DNA of 64,000 bases from Collinsella bouchesdurhonensis (GCF_900155365.1 NZ_LT699739.1:304333-368332), one strand, 5' to 3'; shown: positions 1 through 10,607, counted from the first letter of the stretch. Notes: generated from the sequence alone by a model not told the origin. Numbers and translations are program-made.

Positions 1-1628
1 ATCTGCTCCATACGACCCTTGATAAAGGTGCAGATATTCTGTGCGACTTCAGACTTATTAAACGAGAGGCCCTGCTCAAGATAGGCATCAAGAGCAGCAT
101 CGACCAAGGCAACATAGCCGCAACGCAGACGATCTGCCAAGATGTTGATGACACCGATAGCGGAACGACGCAGCGCGAACGGATCTTTGGAACCGGTCGG
201 AGGCTCGCCAATAGCAAACATACCAGCGATGGTATCAAGCTTATCGGCAACGGCTACAACACAGCCGGCTAGACCGCAGGGAAGATCGTCGCCTGCAAAA
301 CGAGGACGATAGTGATCGCGGATAGCCTCAGCGACCTCATCGGATTCACCGGCAGCCTTCGCGTAATAACCGCCCATGACACCCTGCTGGTTAGTGAACT
401 CCACAACAGCGGAGGAAACGAGGTCGGCTTTGGCGAAATGAGCAGCGCGCTGAGCATCGGATGCAACATGTGCCCCGATACGCGCCTCACGGCAAATTGC
501 CAAAGAGAGCGACTCGATGCGCTCTGTCTTCTGCAAGACGTTGCCGAGCTTCTCCTGGAAGGCAACGCTTGCGAGACGGGAACGGAAGGTCTCAAGCGAA
601 ACCTTAAGATCCTCGTCATAGAAGAACTTGGCATCATAGAGGCGAGCGCGAACAACGCGCTCATTGCCATCGATAACTCGCTCGTTGTTTTCCGGCTTAG
701 TGTTGGAAACAACGACAAATTCGCGCGTCAGCTTTCCGTTCGCATCGTAAATGGGGAAATAACGCTGATTGGAGAGCATGGATTCGCAGATGATCTCATG
801 CGGGACAGCGAGGAATTCCTCGTCGAAAACACCAACGAGAACCGTAGGCCACTCGCAAAGATTGACAACTTCATCGAAGACCTTCTTGGGCGTGTCCACA
901 TGGGCACCAGCACGCTCCGCTTCAATCTGAGCAATGCCATCCAGGATAACCTTGCGACGGCGCTCGGCAGACAAAACGCCATTCTCCTCGAGGACATGCT
1001 CGTAATCGGCAGGAGAAGCGACAACGTGGTCCCCCGGACCTAAAACACGATGACCGCGAGTCGTATTGGAGCTATCGACATCCGCATAATGTACCGGAAT
1101 GACCTGGTTACCAAGAAGCGCGCAGATCCAACGAATAGGGCGAACAAACGTCGCGCTCTCGGAACCCCAGCGCTGGGAGCGGTAGTTTGGCCACTCAAGA
1201 GAGGAAATGACATTCTCGGCTAGTGCGGTCAAAATAGGCTGGGCAGGAGCCGCGGGAACGAAGCGCTCGGCAAAAACATACTCGCGTCCATCGGTGTCCT
1301 CACGACGTACAAGCTCAGAAGCATCAACGCCGCACTTGCGTGCAAAGCCGCACGCCGCCTTGGTGGGAGCACCAGACTCATCAAAAGCGATGTTCGCAGC
1401 GGGGCCGCGCTTAACCTCATGAACCTCTTCGGTCTCGATCGCTACATCGGCGATGACCGCGCCGAGCCTGCGCGGAGAGGTGATGATCTTGATATCACCA
1501 TGAGCGAGACCGGCATCATCAAGGCCCTTGGCCAAAAGCTCACGATACTGCTTCGAAGCGTGAATGAGCGGAGCGGAGGGCATCTCCTCGGTTCCGATCT
1601 CGAGCAAGAAGTCTTTCTTTTCAGACAT
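1..1628 (-). CDS. glyS: Glycine--tRNA ligase beta subunit (3' part cut by window edge)
   Basis: Large subunit of the tetrameric (alpha2beta2) glycyl-tRNA synthetase; it binds tRNA-Gly and works with GlyQ in the cytoplasm to charge it with glycine. The reading frame is open from an ATG at 1628 to the window edge, about 542 codons of a family usually near 690, so the C-terminal part (including the anticodon-binding region) is outside. The N-terminus reads MSEKKDFLLEIGTEEMP, the family hallmark, and the region near codons 200-260 (EEFLAVPHEII, then SNQRYFP) is typical. The start has a strong AAGGAGG site inside the end of glyQ, 5 bases after its stop, so the two are translated as a pair. Two-subunit GlyRS is the Firmicutes/Proteobacteria type; most Actinobacteria use a single-chain enzyme, which makes it a useful lineage clue. 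Confidence 0.95.
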   Translation of the reverse strand, partial: MSEKKDFLLEIGTEEMPSAPLIHASKQYRELLAKGLDDAGLAHGDIKIITSPRRLGAVIADVAIETEEVHEVKRGPAANIAFDESGAPTKAACGFARKCGVDASELVRREDTDGREYVFAERFVPAAPAQPILTALAENVISSLEWPNYRSQRWGSESATFVRPIRWICALLGNQVIPVHYADVDSSNTTRGHRVLGPGDHVVASPADYEHVLEENGVLSAERRRKVILDGIAQIEAERAGAHVDTPKKVFDEVVNLCEWPTVLVGVFDEEFLAVPHEIICESMLSNQRYFPIYDANGKLTREFVVVSNTKPENNERVIDGNERVVRARLYDAKFFYDEDLKVSLETFRSRLASVAFQEKLGNVLQKTERIESLSLAICREARIGAHVASDAQRAAHFAKADLVSSAVVEFTNQQGVMGGYYAKAAGESDEVAEAIRDHYRPRFAGDDLPCGLAGCVVAVADKLDTIAGMFAIGEPPTGSKDPFALRRSAIGVINILADRLRCGYVALVDAALDAYLEQGLSFNKSEVAQNICTFIKGRMEQ

Positions 1629-1633
1629 CGTTT

Positions 1634-2545
1634 CTATGCCTCCTTCTGGGACGAAGCGTTATCGGCGGAGCCACAGGCCACTTCGGCGAGATACGACTCG
1701 CAGCAGGCCTTCGCGACGGCGCGAACGCGAAGAATGTAATTGGCGCGCTCGACGGCGGACAGGGCTCCGCGAGCGTCAAGGATATTGAATGCATGACTGC
1801 ACTTCATGACACAGTCATAAGCGGGAAGCGGTAGCTTGCGATCGAGGCAGGAGTGGCACTCAGCCTCATAATCATCGAACTTCTGACGCATCATGTCGAT
1901 ATTTGCGACCTCGAAGTTATATGCCGAGAACTCACGCTCGTTTTCGAGGAAAACGTTTCCGTAGGTCATGGGCGTGCCGTCGGGCAAGTAGCTCCACACG
2001 ATGTCATATACGGAATTCACACCCTGAACATACATGGCGATACGCTCAAGACCATAGGTGATCTCGACGGGAACGGGGTTGACCTCGATTCCGCCCACCT
2101 GCTGGAAATAGGTGAACTGAGTAACCTCCATACCATTGAGCCAGACCTCCCAGCCAAGGCCCCAGGCACCAAGCGTCGGGCTCTCCCAGTCGTCTTCAAC
2201 GAACCGCACATCATGCTCGTTTGGATCCAAGCCGATAGCCGCCAAAGAATCAAGATAAAGTTCCTGGCTGTTTACAGGCGAAGGCTTAATAAGTACCTGG
2301 AACTGGTAATAGTGCTGCATACGGTTGGGGTTCTCGCCATAACGACCATCGGCTGGACGACGGCACGGCTGCGCATAGCAGGCCCTCCAGGAATCTTTGC
2401 CCAAGGAACGCAGCAGGGTTGCAGTATGGAACGTACCCGCACCGACCTCGGAGTCATACGGCTGCATGATGACACAGCCTTGTTTTCCCCAATACTGCTG
2501 GAGACGCAAGATGATTTCTTGGAACGTGAGAGCGTTTTTCTCCAT
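1634..2545 (-). CDS. glyQ: Glycine--tRNA ligase alpha subunit
   Basis: Catalytic class II subunit of tetrameric GlyRS: activates glycine with ATP and transfers it to tRNA-Gly with GlyS. The 303-residue product matches the family length (about 290-305). Near the N-terminus it has the highly conserved stretch [19 protein letters not shown] and then [11 protein letters not shown], a GlyQ signature. The ATG at 2545 is preferred because GAGGGG lies 9 bases upstream; a TTG at 2551 would be only 3 bases from that site. The gene follows lepB after about 110 bases in which no clear terminator or promoter was found, so it may belong to the rpsP-lepB transcript or have its own weak promoter. Confidence 0.96.
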   Translation of the reverse strand: MEKNALTFQEIILRLQQYWGKQGCVIMQPYDSEVGAGTFHTATLLRSLGKDSWRACYAQPCRRPADGRYGENPNRMQHYYQFQVLIKPSPVNSQELYLDSLAAIGLDPNEHDVRFVEDDWESPTLGAWGLGWEVWLNGMEVTQFTYFQQVGGIEVNPVPVEITYGLERIAMYVQGVNSVYDIVWSYLPDGTPMTYGNVFLENEREFSAYNFEVANIDMMRQKFDDYEAECHSCLDRKLPLPAYDCVMKCSHAFNILDARGALSAVERANYILRVRAVAKACCESYLAEVACGSADNASSQKEA

Positions 2546-2654
2546 ACCCAAAATCCCCTCGATTCACGATTGGTTCATACGGTTTGCTATGGTAGCCCAA
2601 GTGCAGAGCGAATACGCACGGCTCGGGTCAAACTTTTAAGATGATGCGTTATTT

Positions 2655-3215
2655 CTACAGGGTGCCGAAACGATTCAAGGGCCAGTAGCGCAAAACGACC
2701 ACGCCGATGATATTCTCCTGGCTCACCGCTCCAAAATAGCGAGAGTCGGCGGAGTTCTCACGGTTGTCGCCCATAACCCATACGCTGCCCTCGGGCACCG
2801 TATACGGAAACGTCACCGTTATCCCATCGGCCTGTGCGGCAAGCGGCCAAGACTCCCCTGCCACATACGGCTCATCGAGCACCTGGCCGTCAACATAAAG
2901 GACCCCATCTTTCATATCGACAGTTTGTCCTCCAAGCGCGACGACGCGCTTGACAAGCACGTCGTGCTCTGAGCTGGAGTCGGGGTTATGAAAGACGACG
3001 ATGTCACCCGTGCGCACTCCCCGACCAAGCTCAACCGTTACCTTTTCGGCAAGGACCTGATCGCCGATTTCGATGGTGGACTCCATCGATCCCGTGGGAA
3101 CCACGTACGGCTCAATGATAAAAGAACGGATGAGAAAGGTTGCGGCGCAGGCAATGACAATGACGATCAGCCATTCGGCAAAACCTCGGAGGAAAGAACC
3201 GTTATGCGGCGTCAC
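2655..3215 (-). CDS. lepB: Signal peptidase I
   Basis: Membrane serine protease (family S26) that removes signal peptides from exported proteins on the outer face of the membrane. One N-terminal transmembrane segment spans about residues 12-30. The nucleophile is Ser43 in PTGSMEST, the general base is Lys89 in DVLVKRVVALGG, and the conserved box GDNRENSADSRYFG begins at 149. The length of 186 aa is the compact Gram-positive type. The start is GTG at 3215 with GGAG 5 bases upstream. It is the last gene of the rpsP-khpA-rimM-trmD-lepB cluster, 17 bases after trmD, the order commonly seen in Gram-positive bacteria. Confidence 0.95.
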   Translation of the reverse strand: MTPHNGSFLRGFAEWLIVIVIACAATFLIRSFIIEPYVVPTGSMESTIEIGDQVLAEKVTVELGRGVRTGDIVVFHNPDSSSEHDVLVKRVVALGGQTVDMKDGVLYVDGQVLDEPYVAGESWPLAAQADGITVTFPYTVPEGSVWVMGDNRENSADSRYFGAVSQENIIGVVVLRYWPLNRFGTL

Positions 3216-3232
3216 GATGGCTCCAATTCTCG

Positions 3233-3991
3233 CTATTCAGAGGGAATAACATGATATCGCTCGATAAGCTCACGGGCAAAACGGGTCTCTTCAGGCGAAA
3301 GATCGGCGGTGTCGATAAGATCGGGGCGCCAACGACAAGTACGCTCGATAGCATTCTTCCGCCTCCACGCATCGACCTTCGCGTGATCGCCCGAAAGAAG
3401 GACATCGGGGACACTTTTGCCGTTAAACGTTGCAGGTCGCGTGTACTGCTCATATTCCAAGAGCCCGCCGCCCGCCTGCGTCGCAAAGGATTCATCGACA
3501 TTCGACATTTCGTCACCAAGTGCACCCGGTAAAAGTCGCACAACGGAGTCGGCAACAACCATTGCAGGAAGCTCGCCGCCCGTCAGAACATAATCACCAA
3601 TGCTCAAGCGCTCATCGGCATACTCATATGCACGCTCGTCCATGCCTTCATAACGCCCGCAAACCATCAAGATACGTTCCTCATGCGAGAGTCGCTCGGC
3701 AACTTGCTGGTTGAAAGGGGTGCCGCACGGTGTAAAGAAGACGACATGGGGACGAGGACCCGTGGAGGCGATATCCTCGATGGCTGTGGCCAGAGGCTCA
3801 ACTTTCATGAGCATGCCCTGTCCGCCGCCGTAAGGCTCGTCATCGACCGTACGATGGCGGTCGTGCGTCCAGTCGCGAAGGTTATATGCATGGAATTGAA
3901 AGAGGCCAGATGCCTTAGCACGTCCCAAAATGGATGTCGACATCACGGTATCGAACATCTCGGGGAAAACGGAAAGGGTTTCGATGATCAT
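3233..3991 (-). CDS. trmD: tRNA (guanine37-N1)-methyltransferase
   Basis: SPOUT-class methyltransferase that makes m1G at position 37 of tRNAs reading CNN codons, preventing +1 frameshifts. The 252-residue protein opens with IETLSVFPEMFD, carries the substrate loop motif DDEPYGGGQGM near residue 53, and the trefoil-knot SAM-binding region CGRYEGMDER followed by SIGDYVLTGGE. The ATG at 3991 overlaps the rimM stop as TGATG and has GAGG 7 bases upstream, giving translational coupling; a TTG one codon earlier is less likely. Standard position after rimM in the ribosomal protein S16 operon. Confidence 0.97.
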   Translation of the reverse strand: MIIETLSVFPEMFDTVMSTSILGRAKASGLFQFHAYNLRDWTHDRHRTVDDEPYGGGQGMLMKVEPLATAIEDIASTGPRPHVVFFTPCGTPFNQQVAERLSHEERILMVCGRYEGMDERAYEYADERLSIGDYVLTGGELPAMVVADSVVRLLPGALGDEMSNVDESFATQAGGGLLEYEQYTRPATFNGKSVPDVLLSGDHAKVDAWRRKNAIERTCRWRPDLIDTADLSPEETRFARELIERYHVIPSE

Positions 3992-4524
3992 CAAGCGTCC
4001 TCACGTTCGCTCTCGGTAACGATACCGTCCATGATAGAGGTATGGATGGGGCCGTCATCGGGAATCGAATCAATCACCTCATCGATGACAGGAATGAGGA
4101 GCTCCCCAAAAGGACCCTCGTCGATAGTCCAAACATCATTTGCCGGCGTGCAGATAACTTCGGTAACAACACCCAGATAGCCGTAACGGGAATCCTGGAC
4201 CTTTCTCCCAATCAAATCATCTATCGAATGATCAAGGGGCGAAAGATCGAGTTCATCTTCTGCTATAAGAACATAGCATCCGGCAATTGCCTCGGCAGCA
4301 TCGAGCGAATCGACACCGCTAAAAGAAACGAGCGCCTCAGAGCCACCACACGAAAGAGACCTGATGGAGCAGAATCGATCGCGGTCAAGCGCAGGCGGCG
4401 TCAGAGCGCAGGTGAGCCCTTTTTTCAAAAGGAAAGGAAGGCCTCGCAGCGGCGCCACGAGAACCTCCCCTTTTGACCCGTGCGGACGCACCACACGAGC
4501 TATGTTGCGATAACGAACAGCCAA
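3991..4524 (-). CDS. rimM: Ribosome maturation factor RimM
   Basis: Assembly factor that binds S19 and helps mature the 30S head. The 177-residue product has the N-terminal RimM beta-barrel (IARVVRPHGSKGEVLV, the conserved HG-x-K/R-GE core) and a C-terminal PRC-barrel with LIGRKVQDSRYGYLGVV and a later ELLIPVIDEVI. It starts with TTG at 4524, two bases after the khpA stop; no ATG or GTG in frame would preserve the conserved N-terminus. The Shine-Dalgarno is weak (GGGAT), so translation probably depends on coupling from khpA. It overlaps trmD at its stop. Confidence 0.94.
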   Translation of the reverse strand: MAVRYRNIARVVRPHGSKGEVLVAPLRGLPFLLKKGLTCALTPPALDRDRFCSIRSLSCGGSEALVSFSGVDSLDAAEAIAGCYVLIAEDELDLSPLDHSIDDLIGRKVQDSRYGYLGVVTEVICTPANDVWTIDEGPFGELLIPVIDEVIDSIPDDGPIHTSIMDGIVTESEREDA

Positions 4525-4527
4525 GGC

Positions 4528-4833
4528 TTATCCCAAGACTTCGACTTCGACTGACGTTTCAAGACGCGCAGCAAGTGCGCGCGCAAGCGTGCGAACCGCC
4601 TTGATGGTGCGACCATGACGGCCGATCACCTTCGCGACGTCAGGCTCGGCAACGCTAACTTCAATCGTGGATGAATCCTCGCCGTCGATAACCTCGAGGC
4701 TCACGGAATCGGCATCATCAACAATGCTGACAACAAGATATTCAACCAAATCGGCAATGCGATCGGAAACCATCTCTTCGTCAGTGCTCGAAACCTCAAG
4801 CTCATCCTCGATTGCGTTGAGCTCCTCGGACAA
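4528..4833 (-). CDS. khpA: KH-domain RNA-binding protein KhpA
   Basis: Small RNA-binding protein; in Gram-positive relatives KhpA pairs with KhpB/Jag and affects cell elongation and small-RNA function. The 101-residue protein ends in a type II KH domain whose core is VAKVIGRHGRTIKAVRTLAR (the GxxG loop reads GRHG). It has an unusually long acidic N-terminus of about 20 residues rich in Glu and Ser ahead of the usual start. The start codon is TTG at 4833 with GAGGAG 5 bases upstream. It lies between rpsP and rimM, its conserved location. Confidence 0.93.
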   Translation of the reverse strand: MSEELNAIEDELEVSSTDEEMVSDRIADLVEYLVVSIVDDADSVSLEVIDGEDSSTIEVSVAEPDVAKVIGRHGRTIKAVRTLARALAARLETSVEVEVLG

Positions 4834-4835
4834 CG

Positions 4836-5189
4836 TTACTCCTCGGTAGCCTCAGCGGCCTCAGCAGCAGCCTCGGCGGCCTTCTTGGCCTCCTCAGCCT
4901 CGCGAGCGAGCTGCTTCTTGGACTTCTTGGGGGCAGCAGCGGCCTTCTCGCCCTCGTTGGCGGCCTTCACCAGAGCGGCAACGGCGTCGGTGAGCTGAGC
5001 ACCCTTGGTCTGCCAGTCGGCGATCTTCTCGAGATCAAGATTGATGGTCTTGGGCGTGGTCAGCGGGTTGTAACGGCCGACCTCCTCGATCAGACGACCA
5101 TCGCGCGGGCTGCGAGAATCAGCAACGACTACGCGGTAGTACGGACGCTTTTTAGAACCATGACGAGCGAGGCGGATTTTGACTGCCAA
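4836..5189 (-). CDS. rpsP: 30S ribosomal protein S16
   Basis: Small-subunit assembly protein. The 117-residue product has the S16 core [20 protein letters not shown] at its N-terminus followed by [15 protein letters not shown]. After about residue 80 there is an extra Ala/Glu/Lys-rich helical tail, common in Actinobacteria. The start is TTG at 5189, supported by GGAGGAG 6 bases upstream and by the family N-terminus; a longer reading frame upstream has no support. First gene of the rpsP-khpA-rimM-trmD-lepB cluster. A 13-base palindrome (5209-5221) lies in its leader just before the ribosome binding site. Confidence 0.96.
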   Translation of the reverse strand: MAVKIRLARHGSKKRPYYRVVVADSRSPRDGRLIEEVGRYNPLTTPKTINLDLEKIADWQTKGAQLTDAVAALVKAANEGEKAAAAPKKSKKQLAREAEEAKKAAEAAAEAAEATEE

Positions 5190-5208
5190 TGAAAACTCCT
5201 CCAACCAA

Positions 5209-5221
5209 GCAGCTGAGCTGC
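5209..5221 (-). promoter_or_regulatory. Palindrome in rpsP leader
   Basis: GCAGCTGAGCTGC reads as a six-base stem with one central base, located 13 bases before the GGAGGAG ribosome binding site of rpsP. It could form a short hairpin in the leader RNA and influence S16 synthesis; that role is inference. Confidence 0.3.
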
Positions 5222-5315
5222 AACAACAAACAAACGATTTGTAATGATACGCCATCGTTCGGAGCAGGTGAAGTCGTGAGAGAAACTTCTTCGGTATGAA
5301 CGACAGCGTTTTCAT

Positions 5316-5343
5316 ATCTTAACCATGAATCGACAAAATGCAA
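5316..5343 (-). promoter_or_regulatory. Candidate promoter of the rpsP operon
   Basis: On the minus strand TTGCAT (5338-5343) and TAAGAT (5316-5321) are spaced by 16 bases, which would give a leader of about 120 nt before the rpsP TTG. A second possibility nearer the gene is TTCACC-17-TATCAT. Neither is decisive. Confidence 0.35.
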
Positions 5344-5363
5344 GGGTTTCCACGTAATCGCGT

Positions 5364-5369
5364 TATACT
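5364..5369 (+). promoter_or_regulatory. -10 element of dinB (leaderless start likely)
   Basis: TATACT ends six bases before the dinB ATG (5376), which places the expected transcription start on or beside the A of the ATG. No Shine-Dalgarno sequence is present in the intervening bases. No good -35 hexamer is seen. Confidence 0.5.
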
Positions 5370-5375
5370 TGCTTC

Positions 5376-6665
5376 ATGGATACCGAACATACATACGATT
5401 TAGACAACGCATTTGATTCCCTCTTCGGTGCGTGGCGTGGACAAGCCATCGGGCTTTTGGACCTCGACGCTTTCTTTGCAAGCGTCGAGCAGCTCGACCA
5501 TCCCGAATGGCGCGGCAAACCCGTCATCGTCGGGGGGCCACCCGAGTCGCGCGGGGTGGTGTCGACCGCATCGTATGAGGCACGCATGTTCGGGGTTCAC
5601 TCCGCAATGTCCTCCGCGCAAGCCCAACGACTCTGTCCTCATGCCTTTTGGACTAAGGGGAATTTCGCTCGATATCGGGAGATGAGCGCTCAGGTTATGG
5701 CGATTCTCGCCGATGAGACACCCTATGTTGACCAGGTATCGATTGATGAAGCCTTCTTCGATGTCACCCCGGGCAGATTCAATACCGAAAACCCGGTCGA
5801 AATATGCAAGCGTATCTCGGCGCGTGTCTCCAAGCTGGGGATTACCTGCTCCATTGGCCTAGGATCAAGCAAAACAGTAGCCAAAATCGCAAGCGAGCGC
5901 GACAAACCCCATGGCCTGACAATTGTCATACCGGGAACCGAGCGAGCATTTTTGAGCCCTCTGCCAGTACGTGCGATGAGCGGAATCGGAGCCGCGGCAG
6001 AGCGAATGCTCAACGAACGTGGCATACGAACGCTTGGAGCCATTGCAAGTGCGCGGCAAAGCGATTTAATTGCAGTGTTTGGCGTAAACGCAGACCTCAT
6101 GCGCGAGCGCGCACAAGGCAGGGAGCTGAGTGCGGTCTCCCCTATCGATGCGCCTGAAGACGTCAAATCGGTAAGCAACGAGCGGACCTTTGCCCATGAT
6201 CTTATCGAACGTGCAGACATTGAAGCAGCCATTGTGCTGCTTGGTGAATCAATTGCACGCCGCATGCGCCGAAAAGCCCTATTAGGCAATACGGTCACCT
6301 TAAAGCTGAAATACAGCTGGGGCGCAGGAAAAACCATTCAACGAAGGCTTCCCCACCCTACCGATGACGAAAACGTCTTTGTGCCCGTAGCCCTTAGCTT
6401 GCTTTCGTCGGTTTGGTCTGAAGGCATGCATGTACGCCTGGCCGGCCTTGCCATGAGTGATTTCGACAGCCCTAAAGAAGTCCAAACCGACCTCTTTTGC
6501 ACGCTTGATGAGCGTGGAGCACAAACCTCTGAGCGCCGCAAGCTATCGGTGACGATAGACCAGGTGCGTGAAAAATTTGGCGAAGGGGCGGTAGGTTTTG
6601 GCCGTGCCGCCCGCTTCGATGGCGATATCGTGCGAAAAGATAAGTATATGCACAAAGAGGATTAG
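5376..6665 (+). CDS. dinB: DNA polymerase IV (Y-family translesion polymerase)
   Basis: Error-prone polymerase that bypasses lesions and extends mismatched ends. The 429-residue protein has the first catalytic carboxylate in LLDLDAFFASVEQ (Asp29, after an N-terminal extension of about 20 residues), the second pair in VSIDEAFFD (Asp124, Glu125), helix-hairpin-helix sequences near residues 200-225 and a C-terminal little-finger domain. QTDLF near residue 370 fits the QxxLF beta-clamp-binding motif and is placed internally rather than at the very end. It is one of few plus-strand genes here, divergent from rpsP and converging on rsfS with overlapping ends (6662-6665). No convincing LexA box was seen upstream. 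The ATG directly follows a -10 element, suggesting a leaderless mRNA. Confidence 0.95.
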   Translation: MDTEHTYDLDNAFDSLFGAWRGQAIGLLDLDAFFASVEQLDHPEWRGKPVIVGGPPESRGVVSTASYEARMFGVHSAMSSAQAQRLCPHAFWTKGNFARYREMSAQVMAILADETPYVDQVSIDEAFFDVTPGRFNTENPVEICKRISARVSKLGITCSIGLGSSKTVAKIASERDKPHGLTIVIPGTERAFLSPLPVRAMSGIGAAAERMLNERGIRTLGAIASARQSDLIAVFGVNADLMRERAQGRELSAVSPIDAPEDVKSVSNERTFAHDLIERADIEAAIVLLGESIARRMRRKALLGNTVTLKLKYSWGAGKTIQRRLPHPTDDENVFVPVALSLLSSVWSEGMHVRLAGLAMSDFDSPKEVQTDLFCTLDERGAQTSERRKLSVTIDQVREKFGEGAVGFGRAARFDGDIVRKDKYMHKED

Positions 6666-7108
6666 ACGAGCTCTACGTCGAGCTGGGGAGCATCTCCCCA
6701 AAGCTTTTCCAGGCGATAGAAGTCGCGAGCCTCAGGCGTGAAAACGTGAACGACGACCGAACCGTAGTCCATAAGAATCCAGGTCTTCTCGTCACGTCCT
6801 TCGATGGAGAAGGGGTGCTCACAAAATGCTTCGGCAACCTTCTCTTCAACCTCGTCAATCACCGCATCGCATTGACGGGCGTTGGAGCCCGTAGCGATAA
6901 CAAAGTAATCGCAGACATCGGAAAGCTCAGTAAGGTCAAGAACGCAGACATCTTCTGCCTTCTTATCAAATGCAGCTTGTGCTGCACGACGGGCAACGGA
7001 GGCAGCGTCGACACCCGAAGACGACAAAGAGGCGGCAGAGCGTTCGGAGTCTACGGCAAACTGGTCGGCGTCGGCAATGGGTGCAGACATATCGATCGAA
7101 TCGGTCAT
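6662..7108 (-). CDS. rsfS: Ribosomal silencing factor RsfS
   Basis: Binds L14 on the 50S subunit and blocks subunit joining when nutrients are scarce. The 148-residue protein contains the RsfS/Iojap core from about residue 36: VLDLTELSDVCDYFVIATG, then ARQCDAVIDEVEE, then WILMDYGSVVVHVF and FYRLEKLWGDA. An extra acidic, Ser/Ala-rich N-terminus of some 35 residues precedes the domain. The start at 7108 is supported by AAAGGA upstream and by ATGA overlap with the yqeK stop; a longer frame to 7207 runs back inside yqeK and has no domain content. Last gene of the obg-nadD-yqeK-rsfS run. Confidence 0.94.
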   Translation of the reverse strand: MTDSIDMSAPIADADQFAVDSERSAASLSSSGVDAASVARRAAQAAFDKKAEDVCVLDLTELSDVCDYFVIATGSNARQCDAVIDEVEEKVAEAFCEHPFSIEGRDEKTWILMDYGSVVVHVFTPEARDFYRLEKLWGDAPQLDVELV

Positions 7109-7731
7109 GCGAATCCTTTCGTAGCATAGGCATTGTAAATGGTAATGGCCGTGGGATAGAGGTAGCGGCCGGTAGAGATGACAAACGAGAGGCCTTGGGA
7201 AAAGCACTTGAAAAAAAGGCTTTCAAGGGAGATTTTACCCACAAGGGCACGAAGTTCATCGGCATAATCGCCCTGTCGCATGGGTTCAATAGCATCAGCA
7301 ATGAATACAACCATATCGAGTGGCGTCATATCAACGGCGGCAACGGTATGACGCGCAATCGCCTGCCAAACCTCTTCAGGGAGCTCGGGAAATATATGAG
7401 GCAGCTCTACAGCTGCAACAAGACCATGGAGCAAGGGAGTGCTATAGGTAGGCGATCCCGCAAGTCGAATGCGGTACTGAGCTGCACGCGCCAACAGCTC
7501 GCTGTCGTCGAGCACCTTGTCCCAGTCATGGACGAGCCCGGCGGCCTCGGCCAAAAATGAATCGACCCCATACACCTCAGCAAGGTGCGCGGCGGTTCGC
7601 GCAACACCAAGCGAGTGCTTATAGCGACGAGGCTTGACCTCTTCCATGCGAACGCTCAAAAGCTCACGCATGCGAGTCAAATAACGAAGCTTTTCATCTT
7701 CGGTCGCGTTTTGGATATCGGCCACGATCAT
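7105..7731 (-). CDS. yqeK: HD-domain phosphohydrolase YqeK (Ap4A hydrolase family)
   Basis: The YqeK family hydrolyses diadenosine tetraphosphate symmetrically to ADP. In the 208-residue product the HD metal site is visible: RYKHSLGVARTAAHLAEVYG (first His), GLVHDWDKV (His-Asp), LLHGLVAA, and IARHTVAAVDMTPLDMVVFIADAIEP. These match the YqeK HD arrangement with a carboxyl-terminal helical extension. It starts at an ATG preceded by GAGGGGTGA and follows nadD directly, the order known from many Gram-positive genomes. It overlaps rsfS by four bases. Confidence 0.9.
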   Translation of the reverse strand: MIVADIQNATEDEKLRYLTRMRELLSVRMEEVKPRRYKHSLGVARTAAHLAEVYGVDSFLAEAAGLVHDWDKVLDDSELLARAAQYRIRLAGSPTYSTPLLHGLVAAVELPHIFPELPEEVWQAIARHTVAAVDMTPLDMVVFIADAIEPMRQGDYADELRALVGKISLESLFFKCFSQGLSFVISTGRYLYPTAITIYNAYATKGFA

Positions 7732-9832
<2,101 letters not shown>

Positions 9833-9833
9833 T

Positions 9834-9871
9834 CATAAAAGAAAGACCCTTGTCCTTCGCGGGCAAGGGTC
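9834..9871 (-). terminator. Terminator or attenuator between rpmA and obg
   Basis: On the minus strand GACCCTTG pairs with CAAGGGTC around a short interrupted upper stem and a GCGAA loop, followed by TTTCTTTTAT. The hairpin itself spans 9845-9871. It sits 30 bases after rpmA, so it probably trims expression between ribosomal proteins and obg. Confidence 0.8.
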
Positions 9872-9901
9872 TCCCATAGATGCTTGAGATGAAGGGTGCG
9901 A

Positions 9902-10159
9902 TTAAGCCTCGACCAGCGGAAGAACGCTGACGCGATGCTTAACGCCATGCGAGTACTCAACGGTACCGTCGACGAGAGCAAACAGGGTATCATCCTTGCC
10001 ACGACCGACATTGGCGCCGGGGTGGATGTGCGTACCGCGCTGACGGACGAGGATAGTACCGGTGGTTACGGTCTGACCGGCAAAGCGCTTGCAGCCCAGA
10101 CGCTGACCACGGGAGTCGCGGCCGTTACGAGACGAGCCAAGACCTTTTTTGTGTGCCAT
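9902..10159 (-). CDS. rpmA: 50S ribosomal protein L27
   Basis: Large-subunit protein near the peptidyl-transferase centre. The 85 residues start [20 protein letters not shown] and include the conserved [18 protein letters not shown]. There is no N-terminal leader of the Firmicutes type and no Prp protease gene between rplU and rpmA, which argues against a Firmicute. It follows rplU by 36 bases in the usual rplU-rpmA-obg order. Confidence 0.97.
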   Translation of the reverse strand: MAHKKGLGSSRNGRDSRGQRLGCKRFAGQTVTTGTILVRQRGTHIHPGANVGRGKDDTLFALVDGTVEYSHGVKHRVSVLPLVEA

Positions 10160-10195
10160 GTCTATTACCTACTTTCTTACAGTTCTCGTGCGAGA

Positions 10196-10567
10196 CTACT
10201 CGGCTGCGGGTGCCTCAGCGGCTGCCTCGGTGGTGGCAGCGGCCTTGCGAGCACGCGTCGTGGCCTGGACCTTGGTGATCTTCAGACGGGTAAGCTGCTG
10301 ACGATGGCCCTTGAGGCGACGATAGCGCTTACGCTTGTGGAACTTGAAGACGAGCTGCTTCTCGCCCTTGAACTGCTCGACGATCTCAGCAGTGACCTTA
10401 GCCTTCGCAAGCTTGGCAGGATCGGTAACGATCTTCTTGCCGTCATTCAGGAAAACGACCGGCAGGGTGACCTTAGTGCCAACCTCGCCGTCGATCTTCT
10501 CGACGTTCAGAACATCATCGGTGGCGACCTTATACTGCTTGCCGCCAGTTGTAACGATTGCGTACAT
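10196..10567 (-). CDS. rplU: 50S ribosomal protein L21
   Basis: Binds 23S rRNA together with L20. The 123-residue protein begins MYAIVTTGGKQYKV and has the C-terminal KRRKRYRR-like box (FKFHKRKRYRRLKGHRQQLT). About 20 extra Ala/Thr/Glu residues follow the core. The ATG at 10567 is preferred over one five codons upstream because GAAGGG sits at the right distance from it. Transcribed from the strong promoter at 10608-10636. Confidence 0.96.
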   Translation of the reverse strand: MYAIVTTGGKQYKVATDDVLNVEKIDGEVGTKVTLPVVFLNDGKKIVTDPAKLAKAKVTAEIVEQFKGEKQLVFKFHKRKRYRRLKGHRQQLTRLKITKVQATTRARKAAATTEAAAEAPAAE

Positions 10568-10607
10568 TATTTTGCCCTTCATGCATCAGTTAGTGCAACA
10601 GCCGAAT

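Noticed and set aside
2546-2654. T-box or terminator between lepB and glyQ
   Set aside because: No T-box core and no stem with T-tract was found; a TTGACC hexamer is present without a properly spaced -10.
5222-5375. LexA box near dinB
   Set aside because: Only an imperfect GAAC...GTTT with wrong spacing was found; not enough to claim SOS control.
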